A DNA stretch of 48,003 nucleotides from Actinomycetota bacterium (GTDB taxonomy: Bacteria > Actinomycetota > Acidimicrobiia > Acidimicrobiales > Acidimicrobilacustridaceae), in contig WLMU01000006.1 in NCBI GenBank assembly GCA_009700115.1, forward strand, positions 1 through 48,003. Direction: 5' to 3'. The translations under genes and the position numbers were made by a program. Below, piece by piece: positions 15,579 to 24,049 of the stretch (its first letter is position 1; each line of letters begins with the position of its first letter). A model generated the notes under the pieces. It did no database searches and was not told the origin of the DNA. It worked only from the letters and a program-made list of their open reading frames with translations.

Positions 15579-17594
15579 ATGGCACTGACTGAAGACCGTC
15601 CGCTCGCCCTCCCGTCGGGTGGTTCCGACGATGGCTACACGCCTACCGGTGTTTTCACTCGGCCGACGGCTGAGACCGGAGCGCGCTCATGGTTCACCAC
15701 CGTCGATCACAAGAAGATCGGCATTATGTACGGCGCCGCCGCAATCTTCTTCTTGATCATCGGTGGTTCCGAAGCCCTGCTTATCCGTATGCAACTTTGG
15801 GCACCGCGTGGCACATTGCTTAGCGCCAACCTCTACAACCAGGTGTACACAATGCACGGCACCACGATGGTTTTCCTCGTGGTTATGCCGATTGGTGCCG
15901 CATTCGCCAACTATCTCATTCCGTTGCAGATTGGTGCACGAGACGTTGCGTTCCCCCGCATCAACGCTTTCAGTTTCTGGGCCTTTCTTTTCGGTGGCGT
16001 CTTCATCAACTCAAGTTGGTTGCTCGGTGGCGGCGCTGACGGTGGTTGGTTCATGTACGCGCCGAACAGTGGCGTGATTTTCTCGCCAACTCATGGCATC
16101 GATTTCTGGAACCTTGGTCTCATCATCACTGGTATCGCATCGCTTACCGGCGCCGTGAACCTCATTGTCACGGTGCTTAATATGCGCGCACCGGGCATGA
16201 CCCTTATGCGAATGCCGATCTTCACTTGGATGGCGTTGGTTTCCCAGTTCCTGTTGCTCTTCGCTATTCCCGTTCTGACATCGGCTCAGGTGCTGCTGAT
16301 GCTCGATCGTGGTTTCCACGCCAACTTCTTCAATGTGTCGAAGGGCGCCAATCCGCTTTTGTGGGAGCACTTGTTCTGGATCTTCGGTCACCCCGAGGTG
16401 TACCTGATGATCTTGCCGGCATTCGGTTTGGTGTCCGACATCCTCCCGACATTCGCCCGTAAGCCCATCTTCGGTTACCCGTTCATTGTGTTCTCTGGCA
16501 TTGCGATCGGCTTCATGGGTTGGGGCGTGTGGGCCCATCACATGTTCGTTTCCGGAATCGGCCCGATCTCGGTCACCACGTTCTCGCTCACCACGATGTT
16601 CATCGCCGTGCCTACGGGTGTGAAGATTTTGAACTGGACCGCCACGATGTGGGGCGGCAAGTTGAAATTCTCCTCACCAATGCTGTTCTCGATCGGTCTC
16701 GTCACCATGTTCACCATCGGCGGTCTGTCGGGCGTTATGCACTCGGTTGCTCCGATGGATTCACAGCAGACCGACACGTACTTCATCGTCGCTCATTTCC
16801 ATTACGTCCTCTTCGGTGGAGCGTTCTTCGGATTCATGGGTGGCTTCTACTTCTACTGGCCGAAAGCATTCGGCTACATGCTCAATGAGAGCCTCGGCAA
16901 AGCGAATTTCTGGTTGATGCTGCTTGGCTTCAACCTCACCTTCGCTCCGATGCATGTACTCGGCCTTCAGGGCATGAGTCGTCGTATCTACACCTACGAC
17001 CCTGGCTATGGCTTCGAGTTCTGGAACAAGGTGGCCACCATTGGTGCATTCACATTGGCCAGCAGCGTTGCCTTGTTCGTAGTCAACATTTTCTACAGCA
17101 AGGTGAAGGCAAAGAACCTTCCGCCGGTCGGACCCGATCCGTGGGACGGCCGCACCATCGAGTGGATGGTCCCTTCACCGACACCGGCCTACAACTTCGA
17201 TCCAATCCCGACCGTCACCCGCGTCGACGACTTCTGGTATCGCAAGTACGGCGAAACCAAAGACGGCAAGCTCGTTCGCATTGCGTCCACCGCCGAGGTC
17301 GCCCAGCAGCGCACCGACGGCAAGGGCATTCATCTTCCGTCACCGTCCTACTGGCCATTGGTGTTGGCGTTTGGTCTGCCGATTGCCGCCTATGGCCTCA
17401 TCTTCAGCCTCTGGCTCGCGTTGGTCGGCGCCATCATCGTCGTCGGCGCGATTTACGGCTGGGTCATGGAACCACCGGATGATCCCGACAAGGCTCATGA
17501 CGATCATGGTCCCGATGCGCACGCGTCCGATGGTGGCGATGCTGTTGTCGCCGATCCCGTCGATGCAGTGAAGGAGGTCGAGACCGTTGGCTGA
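15579..17594 (+). CDS. ctaD: Cytochrome c oxidase subunit I
   Basis: The catalytic subunit that reduces oxygen and pumps protons at heme a, heme a3 and CuB. All six metal-binding histidines are present: H93 in 'YTMHGTT', H271 in 'GHPEVY' with Tyr275, H320/H321 in 'WAHHMF', H406 and H408 in 'VAHFHY'. The D-channel Asp ('ARDVAFPRIN') and K-channel Lys ('PTGVKILNW') are kept, so it is an A-type oxidase. At 671 residues it is longer than usual: after the 12 helices come an extra two-helix segment near residues 590-630 and a His/Asp-rich acidic tail. ATG 15579 with GGAG upstream is preferred to the listed TTG 15573. Confidence 0.97.
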   Translation: MALTEDRPLALPSGGSDDGYTPTGVFTRPTAETGARSWFTTVDHKKIGIMYGAAAIFFLIIGGSEALLIRMQLWAPRGTLLSANLYNQVYTMHGTTMVFLVVMPIGAAFANYLIPLQIGARDVAFPRINAFSFWAFLFGGVFINSSWLLGGGADGGWFMYAPNSGVIFSPTHGIDFWNLGLIITGIASLTGAVNLIVTVLNMRAPGMTLMRMPIFTWMALVSQFLLLFAIPVLTSAQVLLMLDRGFHANFFNVSKGANPLLWEHLFWIFGHPEVYLMILPAFGLVSDILPTFARKPIFGYPFIVFSGIAIGFMGWGVWAHHMFVSGIGPISVTTFSLTTMFIAVPTGVKILNWTATMWGGKLKFSSPMLFSIGLVTMFTIGGLSGVMHSVAPMDSQQTDTYFIVAHFHYVLFGGAFFGFMGGFYFYWPKAFGYMLNESLGKANFWLMLLGFNLTFAPMHVLGLQGMSRRIYTYDPGYGFEFWNKVATIGAFTLASSVALFVVNIFYSKVKAKNLPPVGPDPWDGRTIEWMVPSPTPAYNFDPIPTVTRVDDFWYRKYGETKDGKLVRIASTAEVAQQRTDGKGIHLPSPSYWPLVLAFGLPIAAYGLIFSLWLALVGAIIVVGAIYGWVMEPPDDPDKAHDDHGPDAHASDGGDAVVADPVDAVKEVETVG

Positions 17595-18222
17595 GTCACT
17601 GACCTCCCGCCCGACGTTGGCCGCTGCCGACGCGCAACAGGCACACGCACATATCGATGCCGATACCAACACCGGTATCTCCAATACCAAATTGGGTATG
17701 TGGCTGTTCTTGGCCTCTGAGTGTTTGTTGTTCGGTGGTCTGATCACCACCTACCTGCTGTACAAGCACCCTCTTGAAGGGCCGACGCCACACGAAATCT
17801 TCGACATTCCGTTCACGTCGACCTCTTCATTTGTTCTTCTCATGTCTTCGCTCACCATGGTGTTGGCTGTTTCGGCCATCGAGCGTGGAGAGCATCAGCG
17901 CATGCGAGTTTGGATCGGCGCAACTGCCGCTCTCGGGGCAACATTCATTGCTGGTCAGATCTACGAGTTCACTGTGTTCGTTCGTGAAGGCCTCGGCTTT
18001 ACCACCAGCCGATTCAGCTCAGCGTTCTACACACTCACGGGCTTCCATGGCATCCACGTCACCATCGGCATCATCATGCTGGTATCGCTCGTGCTGTTGT
18101 CGCTGCGAGGAAAGATTCCAGAGCACCGGGCTGAGACCGTCGAAATCGTTGGTCTCTACTGGCATTTCGTCGATGTCGTTTGGGTCGTCATCTTCGCCGT
18201 CGTCTACCTCATCCCCTCCTGA
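17587..18222 (+). CDS. ctaE: Cytochrome c oxidase subunit III
   Basis: Subunit III stabilises subunit I and supports proton uptake. The 211-residue protein has five helices after a soluble N-terminus of about 35 residues. Conserved features are Glu45 in 'FLASECLLFGG', 'YTLTGFHGIHVTIG' and 'YWHFVDVVWV'. The TTG start overlaps the ctaD stop by 8 nt and has GGAGG at a good distance, supporting coupling within the operon. The five-helix form, lacking the first two helices of the mitochondrial protein, is usual for caa3 enzymes. Confidence 0.95.
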   Translation: MAESLTSRPTLAAADAQQAHAHIDADTNTGISNTKLGMWLFLASECLLFGGLITTYLLYKHPLEGPTPHEIFDIPFTSTSSFVLLMSSLTMVLAVSAIERGEHQRMRVWIGATAALGATFIAGQIYEFTVFVREGLGFTTSRFSSAFYTLTGFHGIHVTIGIIMLVSLVLLSLRGKIPEHRAETVEIVGLYWHFVDVVWVVIFAVVYLIPS

Positions 18223-18236
18223 TCGAGGACCATCAC

Positions 18237-18593
18237 ATGACCGTTACTTCACATGACAATGTGCCCACCACCGTTCTTGATGGTGCCGTAAAGGATTATT
18301 CGCGCGACAAGGTCTATGTCATGACCGCGCTGTTCCTTGCCGTCCTCACGATCATCGAGGTCTTTACGTACGCAGCGCCGGATTTCCCGGTGTGGGCCGA
18401 TGAACTTCTTGTCCCGGTGCTCATGATCCTCATGGCCGTGAAGTTCTTCACGATTGTTTACGTCTTCATGCATCTCAAGTTCGATAAGCCCATTCTGACG
18501 AAGCTTTTCTATATGGGTCTTGTTTTGGCGGTGCTTGTGTATATCGCAATGCTGTCGACCTTCCGCATCTGGCACAACGGCCAGCACGGCTGA
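18237..18593 (+). CDS. ctaF: Cytochrome c oxidase subunit IV, prokaryotic type
   Basis: A 118-residue protein with three membrane helices, matching the small prokaryotic subunit IV (COX4_pro-like) found in caa3 and quinol oxidases. Typical segments are 'TALFLAVLTIIEVFTY' and 'AVKFFTIVYVFMHLKFD'. ATG 18237 is chosen over the listed upstream 18180, which lies inside ctaE; it follows the ctaE stop by 14 nt with a GAGGA sequence. Last structural gene of the oxidase operon. Confidence 0.9.
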   Translation: MTVTSHDNVPTTVLDGAVKDYSRDKVYVMTALFLAVLTIIEVFTYAAPDFPVWADELLVPVLMILMAVKFFTIVYVFMHLKFDKPILTKLFYMGLVLAVLVYIAMLSTFRIWHNGQHG

Positions 18594-18620
18594 GGCGGCT
18601 CGGTCCATGAGTGACCGACG

Positions 18621-19535
18621 TTGATAGCCGGAATGTTCGCGAGCGAGTTCCCATCGTTCACTCCGCACTGGGAAGTGTGGGGGCTTGTCTTCGCTATCGC
18701 CTGCGGCGGCATTTATGTCGCACGAGTGATTGGGCCCAAGGTTGTCGACCCCGGAACGCCAGTTGTAAGTCGTCGGCAAGTTATTTCGTTCTGGACAGCG
18801 CTCGCATTTATGACGGCGGCGACGGTATGGCCACTGCACGACATCGCTGAACAACGTCTCTATTCCGGACACATGTTTCAGCATTTGTTGCTCACGCTCG
18901 TTGTTCCACCGCTGTTCTTGCTGTCGTGCCCGAGTTGGTTAGCGGAATTGTTAGTGCGTTCCGATGGCCGCACATGGCACGTCCTTCGGTTTCTCGCCAA
19001 GCCGTTGTTGGCGTGGGGCATCTTCAATGCGTGGAACTTGTTCAGTCACTGGCAGACGTTCGTGAATACCGCGGCGACAAATGGTCCATTCCATTTCGCT
19101 GCCCATGTGATCTTCGTGCTCACGGCGTTGTTGATGTGGGTGCCGGTGTGCGGCCCGTGGGCCGAGTTGCGGCTCTCTCTCCCGGGTCAGATGGTGTATC
19201 TCTTCGCGCAATCGATCATCCCCACGCTTCCTGCTGCGTGGTTGGTAAATGCTGGAGACCCGGTCTATAGCTCCTACGACCAACCAATTCGGTTGTGGGG
19301 AATATCGGTGATGGATGATCAGATCGCGGCGGGCATGATCATGAAAGTCCTTGAGACGATCTACTTGTGGGCGATTATCGCCAGCATGTTTTTTCGCTGG
19401 GCCGCGCGTCATCAGGAAGCCGAACGCCAAGGGCTTTCGCTGACTGAACGCGAAATTCTCGAATGGGAAGAAGGCGAACACGGCGGGCTTGATGGTTCGC
19501 CAGTCGATGCACCGCGCACTGCGCCACCGTCATAA
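18621..19535 (+). CDS. ctaG: Cytochrome c oxidase assembly protein, caa3-type CtaG
   Basis: A polytopic membrane protein with about seven helices of the caa3_CtaG family, needed for caa3 oxidase formation, probably by delivering copper to CuB. Histidines likely to matter are in 'WPLHDIAEQRLYSGHMFQHLLLT' and 'HFAAHVIF', and 'MDDQIAAGMIMK' is the family's late conserved region. The start is uncertain between TTG 18621 and ATG 18633; neither has a strong ribosome site. The C-terminal 50 residues are acidic and cytoplasmic. It follows subunit IV by about 30 nt, in the same operon. Confidence 0.9.
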   Translation: MIAGMFASEFPSFTPHWEVWGLVFAIACGGIYVARVIGPKVVDPGTPVVSRRQVISFWTALAFMTAATVWPLHDIAEQRLYSGHMFQHLLLTLVVPPLFLLSCPSWLAELLVRSDGRTWHVLRFLAKPLLAWGIFNAWNLFSHWQTFVNTAATNGPFHFAAHVIFVLTALLMWVPVCGPWAELRLSLPGQMVYLFAQSIIPTLPAAWLVNAGDPVYSSYDQPIRLWGISVMDDQIAAGMIMKVLETIYLWAIIASMFFRWAARHQEAERQGLSLTEREILEWEEGEHGGLDGSPVDAPRTAPPS

Positions 19536-20264
19536 CTACTCCCAGCGGAAGAATTTCACTGCGGCAAGCGGAGCAAGTACGGCCCATACGGCCAGCACAA
19601 TCCAAGCCGAGCCCGCGGAACCAGCACCGCTGCGTAGACACGATTGCAGGACTTGGCTCAGTGCCCCCGATGGGAGCATCTTGCCAATGGAGCCCAGGAA
19701 ACCCGGCATTTCACTGAACGGAATGATCATTCCGCCGAGTAGGAGCAGCAACAGATAGAGGCCATTGGCTAATGCCAGCGTGACGGTTCCGCGCAACGTG
19801 CCTGCCATCAGCAAGCCAATGCCGCCGAACGCGAATGCACCGAGCACGACAGCAGGGATTGCCAGCCATGGAGTGCCGCCGGGATTCCAACCAAGAGCGA
19901 AGGCGGCACCAACAATGAGCGCGATCTGAACGATGAGAAGAACTTTCACCATGCCGATTTTGGCGAGCATCCAACGACCACGGCCGAGCGGTGTGGCACC
20001 GAGGCGCTTGAGCACTTTGTAATGACGTTCGAAACCGGTACCAATGGCAAGTGCGACCATCGCGTTCGACATGACGGCCAAGGCGATGACGCCGGGGGCA
20101 AGAAAGTCGACGCGCTTGTCGACGCCGGTAGGGATCGGCAGCACTTTGACTGCCGAGAAGAACACGAGCAGCAAAAGCGGAATAGCGATGTTGACGAGGA
20201 GTTGCTCTCCGTTGCGAAGGCTGAGCATCAGTTCTGAACGGGTCTGGGCAAGCAGAGCTTTCAT
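19536..20264 (-). CDS. ABC transporter permease, ABC-2 type
   Basis: A 242-residue permease with six hydrophobic segments and the ABC-2 pattern: N-terminal 'TRSELMLSLRNGEQLLVNIAIPLLLLVFFS', a mid-segment 'RHYKVLKRLGATPLGRGRW', and a late 'GGMIIPFSEMPGFLG'. The listed ORF starts at 20405; ATG 20264 with a GGAGG ribosome site is preferred and overlaps the ATPase stop by 4 nt. With the ATPase it forms an exporter. The substrate (drug, lipid or heme-related) is undefined. It faces the ctaG gene tail to tail with no gap. Confidence 0.88.
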   Translation of the reverse strand: MKALLAQTRSELMLSLRNGEQLLVNIAIPLLLLVFFSAVKVLPIPTGVDKRVDFLAPGVIALAVMSNAMVALAIGTGFERHYKVLKRLGATPLGRGRWMLAKIGMVKVLLIVQIALIVGAAFALGWNPGGTPWLAIPAVVLGAFAFGGIGLLMAGTLRGTVTLALANGLYLLLLLLGGMIIPFSEMPGFLGSIGKMLPSGALSQVLQSCLRSGAGSAGSAWIVLAVWAVLAPLAAVKFFRWE

Positions 20265-21232
20265 CGACGAGACCTCCGTCGACGAGTCGTTGTGGGTTCT
20301 GGCGCTCTCGCGTCGGCATCGGCAGTGAGGCGCAGGAACACGTCTTCGAGGCGTTGACGACCGGCGCGCAGATCGGCGAGCGGAAGATCCATGTCGGCCA
20401 ACCATGCGGTGATTGCCGCAACCATCGCAGGAGTAGCGGCAGAAGCGACGACGTATTCGCCCGGCGATGCTTCAGTGACGACAGCGCCGATGCGCTGGCC
20501 AAGCGAGGAAACATCGAGCCCCGATGGCGCACCGAAGCGAACATCGTCACCTTGCGAAGCCCGCATGAGTTCGGTGGGAGTTCCGTCAGCAAGCACAACA
20601 CCGTTATCGATGATCACGACATGGTCGGCGAGTTTCTCGGCCTCTTCAAGATCGTGGGTCGTGAGCAGCACGGCCACACCGCGATCACGAAGATCGGCAA
20701 TGACGCGGCGGATGAGTTGGCGGCCGGCGGGGTCGATGCCGGCAGTGGGTTCATCGAGAAACGCGACATCGGGACGACCAACCAGAGCCAACGCGAGCGA
20801 GAGGCGTTGTTGCTCCCCGCCGGACATCGAGCGCCAGGTCGAGGATCGGTGATCAGCTAACCCAACTAGTTCAAGCAGCTCGTCGGGGTTGATGGGGTCG
20901 TCGTAGTACGACGCGAACAGGCGGAGTGCTTCGGCGGGGCGCATGCCCGTGGCAACGCCGCCGGATTGCAGCATCACGCCGATGCGGGCGACGAGTCGGC
21001 GGTGATCGGCGACGGGATCGAGGCCAAGAACTCGGACCGAACCGGCGGTGGGCCGGCGGTAACCCTCGAGGGTCTCAACCGTCGAGGTCTTCCCCGCTCC
21101 GTTGGGGCCGAGAAGCGCGGTGATCTGACCGGGCATGGCCGTAAACGACAGGCCGTTGACGGCGATTCGATCGCCGTAGCGAATGGTGAGGTCGGTGACC
21201 TCGATCGCAGGCTGGGACTCAGGAGAAACCAC
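20261..21232 (-). CDS. ABC transporter ATP-binding protein
   Basis: The ATPase half of the ABC-2 exporter, 323 residues. Walker A 'LLGPNGAGKTS', Q-loop 'GVMLQSGG', signature 'SMSGGEQQRLSLA', Walker B 'VAFLDEPTAG' and the H-loop 'LLTTHDLEEA' are all intact. A C-terminal accessory domain of about 90 residues ('GAVVTEASPGEYVV') resembles that of DrrA/CcmA-type exporters, and the tail is very basic. GTG start at 21232, divergent from serS, whose start lies 40 nt away. Confidence 0.93.
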   Translation of the reverse strand: MVSPESQPAIEVTDLTIRYGDRIAVNGLSFTAMPGQITALLGPNGAGKTSTVETLEGYRRPTAGSVRVLGLDPVADHRRLVARIGVMLQSGGVATGMRPAEALRLFASYYDDPINPDELLELVGLADHRSSTWRSMSGGEQQRLSLALALVGRPDVAFLDEPTAGIDPAGRQLIRRVIADLRDRGVAVLLTTHDLEEAEKLADHVVIIDNGVVLADGTPTELMRASQGDDVRFGAPSGLDVSSLGQRIGAVVTEASPGEYVVASAATPAMVAAITAWLADMDLPLADLRAGRQRLEDVFLRLTADADARAPEPTTTRRRRSRR

Positions 21233-21271
21233 GATCTGACGCTACCGGGCCGACGACTACGGTTCAGAACC

Positions 21272-22564
21272 GTGATCGACGTTCGCCGAATCCGTTCTGA
21301 CTACGACGCCGTGCGTGCTTCGCTGGCCCGCCGTGGCGACGAAGGGGCTCTGCGCGACCTCGCTCAGGTCGCTGAACTCGACGAGAAGAGCCGTCAGATC
21401 TCTGCTGAGCGCGATGATCTGCGGGCAAAGGTCAATGGACTGTCCAAAGAGGTCGGCCAACTGCGTCGCGACGGCGATACCGCTGGGGCCGAAGCGTTGC
21501 AGGAACAGAGTCGTGAACTTGGCGATCGCGAGCGTGAAGTTGCGGCCGCCGCCGATGAAGTCGCCGGAAAGATCCGCGATCTTCTCTTACATATCCCAAA
21601 TCTTCCTTCGCCCGATTGTCCCGATGGAGCGAGCGAGGCCGACAACGTCGAAGTGAAACGTGTTGGTGTTGGCGACGACCCGGCAGCATGGGCGGAGTAT
21701 CAGCGCGTTCCGCACTGGGACATCGGCGCGGAACTTGGCATTCTCGATTTAGAACGCGCCGTGAAGATGTCGGGCGCGATGTTCACGATGTTCCGTGGCC
21801 AGGGTGCCACGCTTTCGCGTGCGTTGTGTCAGGTCGCGCTCGATCGCAATGCCGATGCGTTCGAAGAGGTGCGACCACCGACGGTGGTGCTCACCGAAAC
21901 AATGATCAGCACCGGTCATCTTCCGAAGTTCATCGACGACGCGTATCACCTTGAACGCGACGACCTGTGGGCCATCCCCACTGCTGAAGTTCCGCTTACG
22001 TCGTTAGCCCGCGATGAAATTCTGCGCGGTGCCGACCTGCCGATGCGCCTCATGGCACAAACTGCGTGCTTCCGCCGTGAAGCTGGTTCGGCTGGTCGCG
22101 ACACTCGTGGCTTATTGCGGGTGCACGAGTTCGACAAGGTCGAAATCCTCGCCTATTCCACGCCGGAACAGGCGCCTGCACTGCACGAAGAACTTCTCGC
22201 TCGCGCTGAAGGACTCATTGGTGCACTTGGGCTCACCTACCGAGTGCTCGATCTGTGCACTGGCGATATCGGAAACTCTTCGGCTCGTACCTTCGATATC
22301 GAGGTCTACGCACCTGGTGTCGATCAGTGGCTCGAAGTTTCTTCGGTGTCATGGTTCACCGACTACCAGGCCCGTCGCGCCAACATTCGTTACAAGGTCG
22401 AGGGAGCGAAGGGCAACGAGGTCGCCCATACGTTGAACGGTTCTGCGCTCGCCGTGCCGCGTGTTTGGGCTGCAGTTGTGGAAACACATCGCCAGCCCGA
22501 CGGTACTGTGCGCATTCCTGAGATTCTGCAGCCGTACATGCGCGGCGCAACCTCAATCGGCTGA
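21272..22564 (+). CDS. serS: Seryl-tRNA synthetase
   Basis: Charges tRNA-Ser with serine. The N-terminal antiparallel coiled-coil arm (about residues 25-100, 'RSQISAERDDLRAKVNGL'-like heptads) is followed by the class II core: motif 2 'MAQTACFRREAGSAGRDTRGLLRVHEF' region and motif 3 'NGSALAVPRVWAAVVETHR'. The listed ORF begins upstream in the divergent ABC gene. GTG 21272 gives 430 residues, the usual size, and a TACGGT -10-like box ends 8 nt before it with no Shine-Dalgarno, a leaderless arrangement. Confidence 0.96.
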   Translation: MIDVRRIRSDYDAVRASLARRGDEGALRDLAQVAELDEKSRQISAERDDLRAKVNGLSKEVGQLRRDGDTAGAEALQEQSRELGDREREVAAAADEVAGKIRDLLLHIPNLPSPDCPDGASEADNVEVKRVGVGDDPAAWAEYQRVPHWDIGAELGILDLERAVKMSGAMFTMFRGQGATLSRALCQVALDRNADAFEEVRPPTVVLTETMISTGHLPKFIDDAYHLERDDLWAIPTAEVPLTSLARDEILRGADLPMRLMAQTACFRREAGSAGRDTRGLLRVHEFDKVEILAYSTPEQAPALHEELLARAEGLIGALGLTYRVLDLCTGDIGNSSARTFDIEVYAPGVDQWLEVSSVSWFTDYQARRANIRYKVEGAKGNEVAHTLNGSALAVPRVWAAVVETHRQPDGTVRIPEILQPYMRGATSIG

Positions 22565-22571
22565 TTTGTTC

Positions 22572-22973
22572 GTGACTCTTCTCCGTCGATTCGCTGTGAT
22601 TGCGGTCGGCGGCGTCCTTGGTTCGTGGATGCGCTGGCGATTGTCGGTGTGGTTTCCAGTCGCATCAGGAACATTCCCAAGCACGACGTTGGCCATCAAT
22701 CTTTTTGGCTCCGCGCTCATTGGTGTGGTGTTGGTGTTATTTCTCGACCGACAACCGCCGCGATTACTCACGCATTCGTTTCTCGGTACCGGCATTCTCG
22801 GCGCGTTCACTACGTTCTCGACCTTCACGGTGGAGAGCGCAGAGCTTTTGCGGCAATCGAAACCGCTCACCGCGTTCGTGTATGTCATTGCCTCCGTTGT
22901 CGGCGGTGTCGTAGTGGCGTTGATGTCAATGGGCCTTACGCGTCGAGCGATACACCTCGAGGCCGCGACGTGA
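22572..22973 (+). CDS. crcB: Fluoride channel FluC/CrcB, first copy
   Basis: A 133-residue, four-helix membrane protein of the FluC fluoride exporter family. Diagnostic segments are 'GGVLGSWMRWRLSVW', 'TLAINLFGSALIG' with the pore Asn, and 'GILGAFTTFSTFTVESAEL' with the Phe-box and Ser/Thr pore residues. GTG 22572 is chosen, 7 nt after the serS stop; TTG 22566 is an alternative. Its TGA overlaps the GTG of the second copy. No fluoride riboswitch is visible upstream. Confidence 0.92.
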   Translation: MTLLRRFAVIAVGGVLGSWMRWRLSVWFPVASGTFPSTTLAINLFGSALIGVVLVLFLDRQPPRLLTHSFLGTGILGAFTTFSTFTVESAELLRQSKPLTAFVYVIASVVGGVVVALMSMGLTRRAIHLEAAT

Positions 22974-23338
22974 CCGCTTGGATTATCGTTGGCCTTGCCG
23001 GTGCCCTTGGAGCAACGAGTCGTCACGCAGTGGACATTGGACTGCGGCGTTGGTTTCCTAAGGGTCCGTCAATCGGCATTCTCGTAGTGAACCTGCTTGG
23101 CTCGTTTGTTCTGGGAATCGTTGTCGGAGTTGTCGCAACGCGAACGATCGACGAGAACCTCCGCCTTGGGGTTGCTGCCGGTTTCTGCGGTGCCTTCACC
23201 ACGTTCTCAACCTTTGCCGCGGAACTCGCCGGTCTCGTGAATGATCGCAACCATCGGATGGTCCTGCAGTGGACGGCGATGATGGTGCTCGGTGGTGGCC
23301 TCGCTGCGTATGCCGGGATCGTTCTAGGACGTCTTTGA
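22970..23338 (+). CDS. crcB: Fluoride channel FluC/CrcB, second copy
   Basis: A 122-residue, four-helix FluC homologue: 'GLAGALGATSRHAVD', 'GILVVNLLGSFVLG', 'AAGFCGAFTTFSTFAAELAGL'. FluC works as an antiparallel dimer. Tandem divergent copies such as this pair generally act as heterodimers with fixed opposite topology (family knowledge). The GTG start overlaps the first copy by 4 nt, so both are made in equal amounts. The listed longer ORF from 22625 runs through the first copy in another frame and is not real there. Confidence 0.92.
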   Translation: MTAWIIVGLAGALGATSRHAVDIGLRRWFPKGPSIGILVVNLLGSFVLGIVVGVVATRTIDENLRLGVAAGFCGAFTTFSTFAAELAGLVNDRNHRMVLQWTAMMVLGGGLAAYAGIVLGRL

Positions 23339-23384
23339 TGACTACGGCTTGGTGCGGGCAAGAAACCTGGAGTGAACTGGAACT

Positions 23385-24038
23385 ATGAGCGCAGCCCCGG
23401 AACTTGATGTCCTACGTGCGGAACTCCAGGAAAAGGGCTTGCGTCGCGCCGAGTTGCTCGAAGACCCATTTGCTCAGTTCGATGCATGGTTTGAGTTCGC
23501 CAAGAGTGTGAACACCCATGAGCCTCACGCCATGGTGCTTTCAAGTGTTGGTGCCGACGGAATGCCGTCGTCTCGACATGTGTTGTTGAAAGGTTTGGAT
23601 CACGGCTTTGTGTTTTTTACGAACTACACGAGCCAAAAAGGCCGAGAACTCAGCGATCATCCGCAAGCATCGATCTGTTTCCCTTGGAACATTCTTTCTC
23701 GCCAGGTTCGAGTCGTTGGCACCGTTGAGAGAGTGACCGAGGCGGAAAGTAATGAGTACTTCAGTACGCGACCACGCGGCAGCCAGATCGGGGCATGGGC
23801 TTCGCATCAGAGCGAAGTGATGGCCGATCGTTCCGTTCTTGAATCTCGCTGGGCAGAAACCGACGCGCGCTTTGAGGGTATGGATGTTCCTCGTCCTCCC
23901 CATTGGGGTGGATTCCGAGTGCTGCCGAGCGAGATTGAGTTCTGGCAAGGTCGACAGTCACGATTGCATGACCGGTTCCGCTACACCGTCGACGCGTCGC
24001 AGCCAATCGGTTGGCGCATCGAACGACTGAATCCCTAA
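23385..24038 (+). CDS. pdxH: Pyridoxamine/pyridoxine 5'-phosphate oxidase
   Basis: An FMN enzyme making pyridoxal 5'-phosphate. The 217 residues show the split-barrel FMN fold with 'PSSRHVLLKGLD', 'FFTNYTSQKGREL', 'RQVRVVGTVERV', 'SRPRGSQIGAWAS'-type segment (here 'TRPRGSQIGAWAS') and the C-terminal 'SRLHDRFRY', all family signatures. A GGA element precedes the ATG. It is 46 nt after the fluoride channel pair and stands alone before a convergent gene. Confidence 0.95.
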   Translation: MSAAPELDVLRAELQEKGLRRAELLEDPFAQFDAWFEFAKSVNTHEPHAMVLSSVGADGMPSSRHVLLKGLDHGFVFFTNYTSQKGRELSDHPQASICFPWNILSRQVRVVGTVERVTEAESNEYFSTRPRGSQIGAWASHQSEVMADRSVLESRWAETDARFEGMDVPRPPHWGGFRVLPSEIEFWQGRQSRLHDRFRYTVDASQPIGWRIERLNP

Positions 24039-24049
24039 AGGCGTAACCG

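Noticed and set aside
22461-22625. Fluoride riboswitch before the crcB pair
   Set aside because: crcB starts only 7 nt after serS; the region is serS coding sequence and leaves no room for the conserved aptamer.
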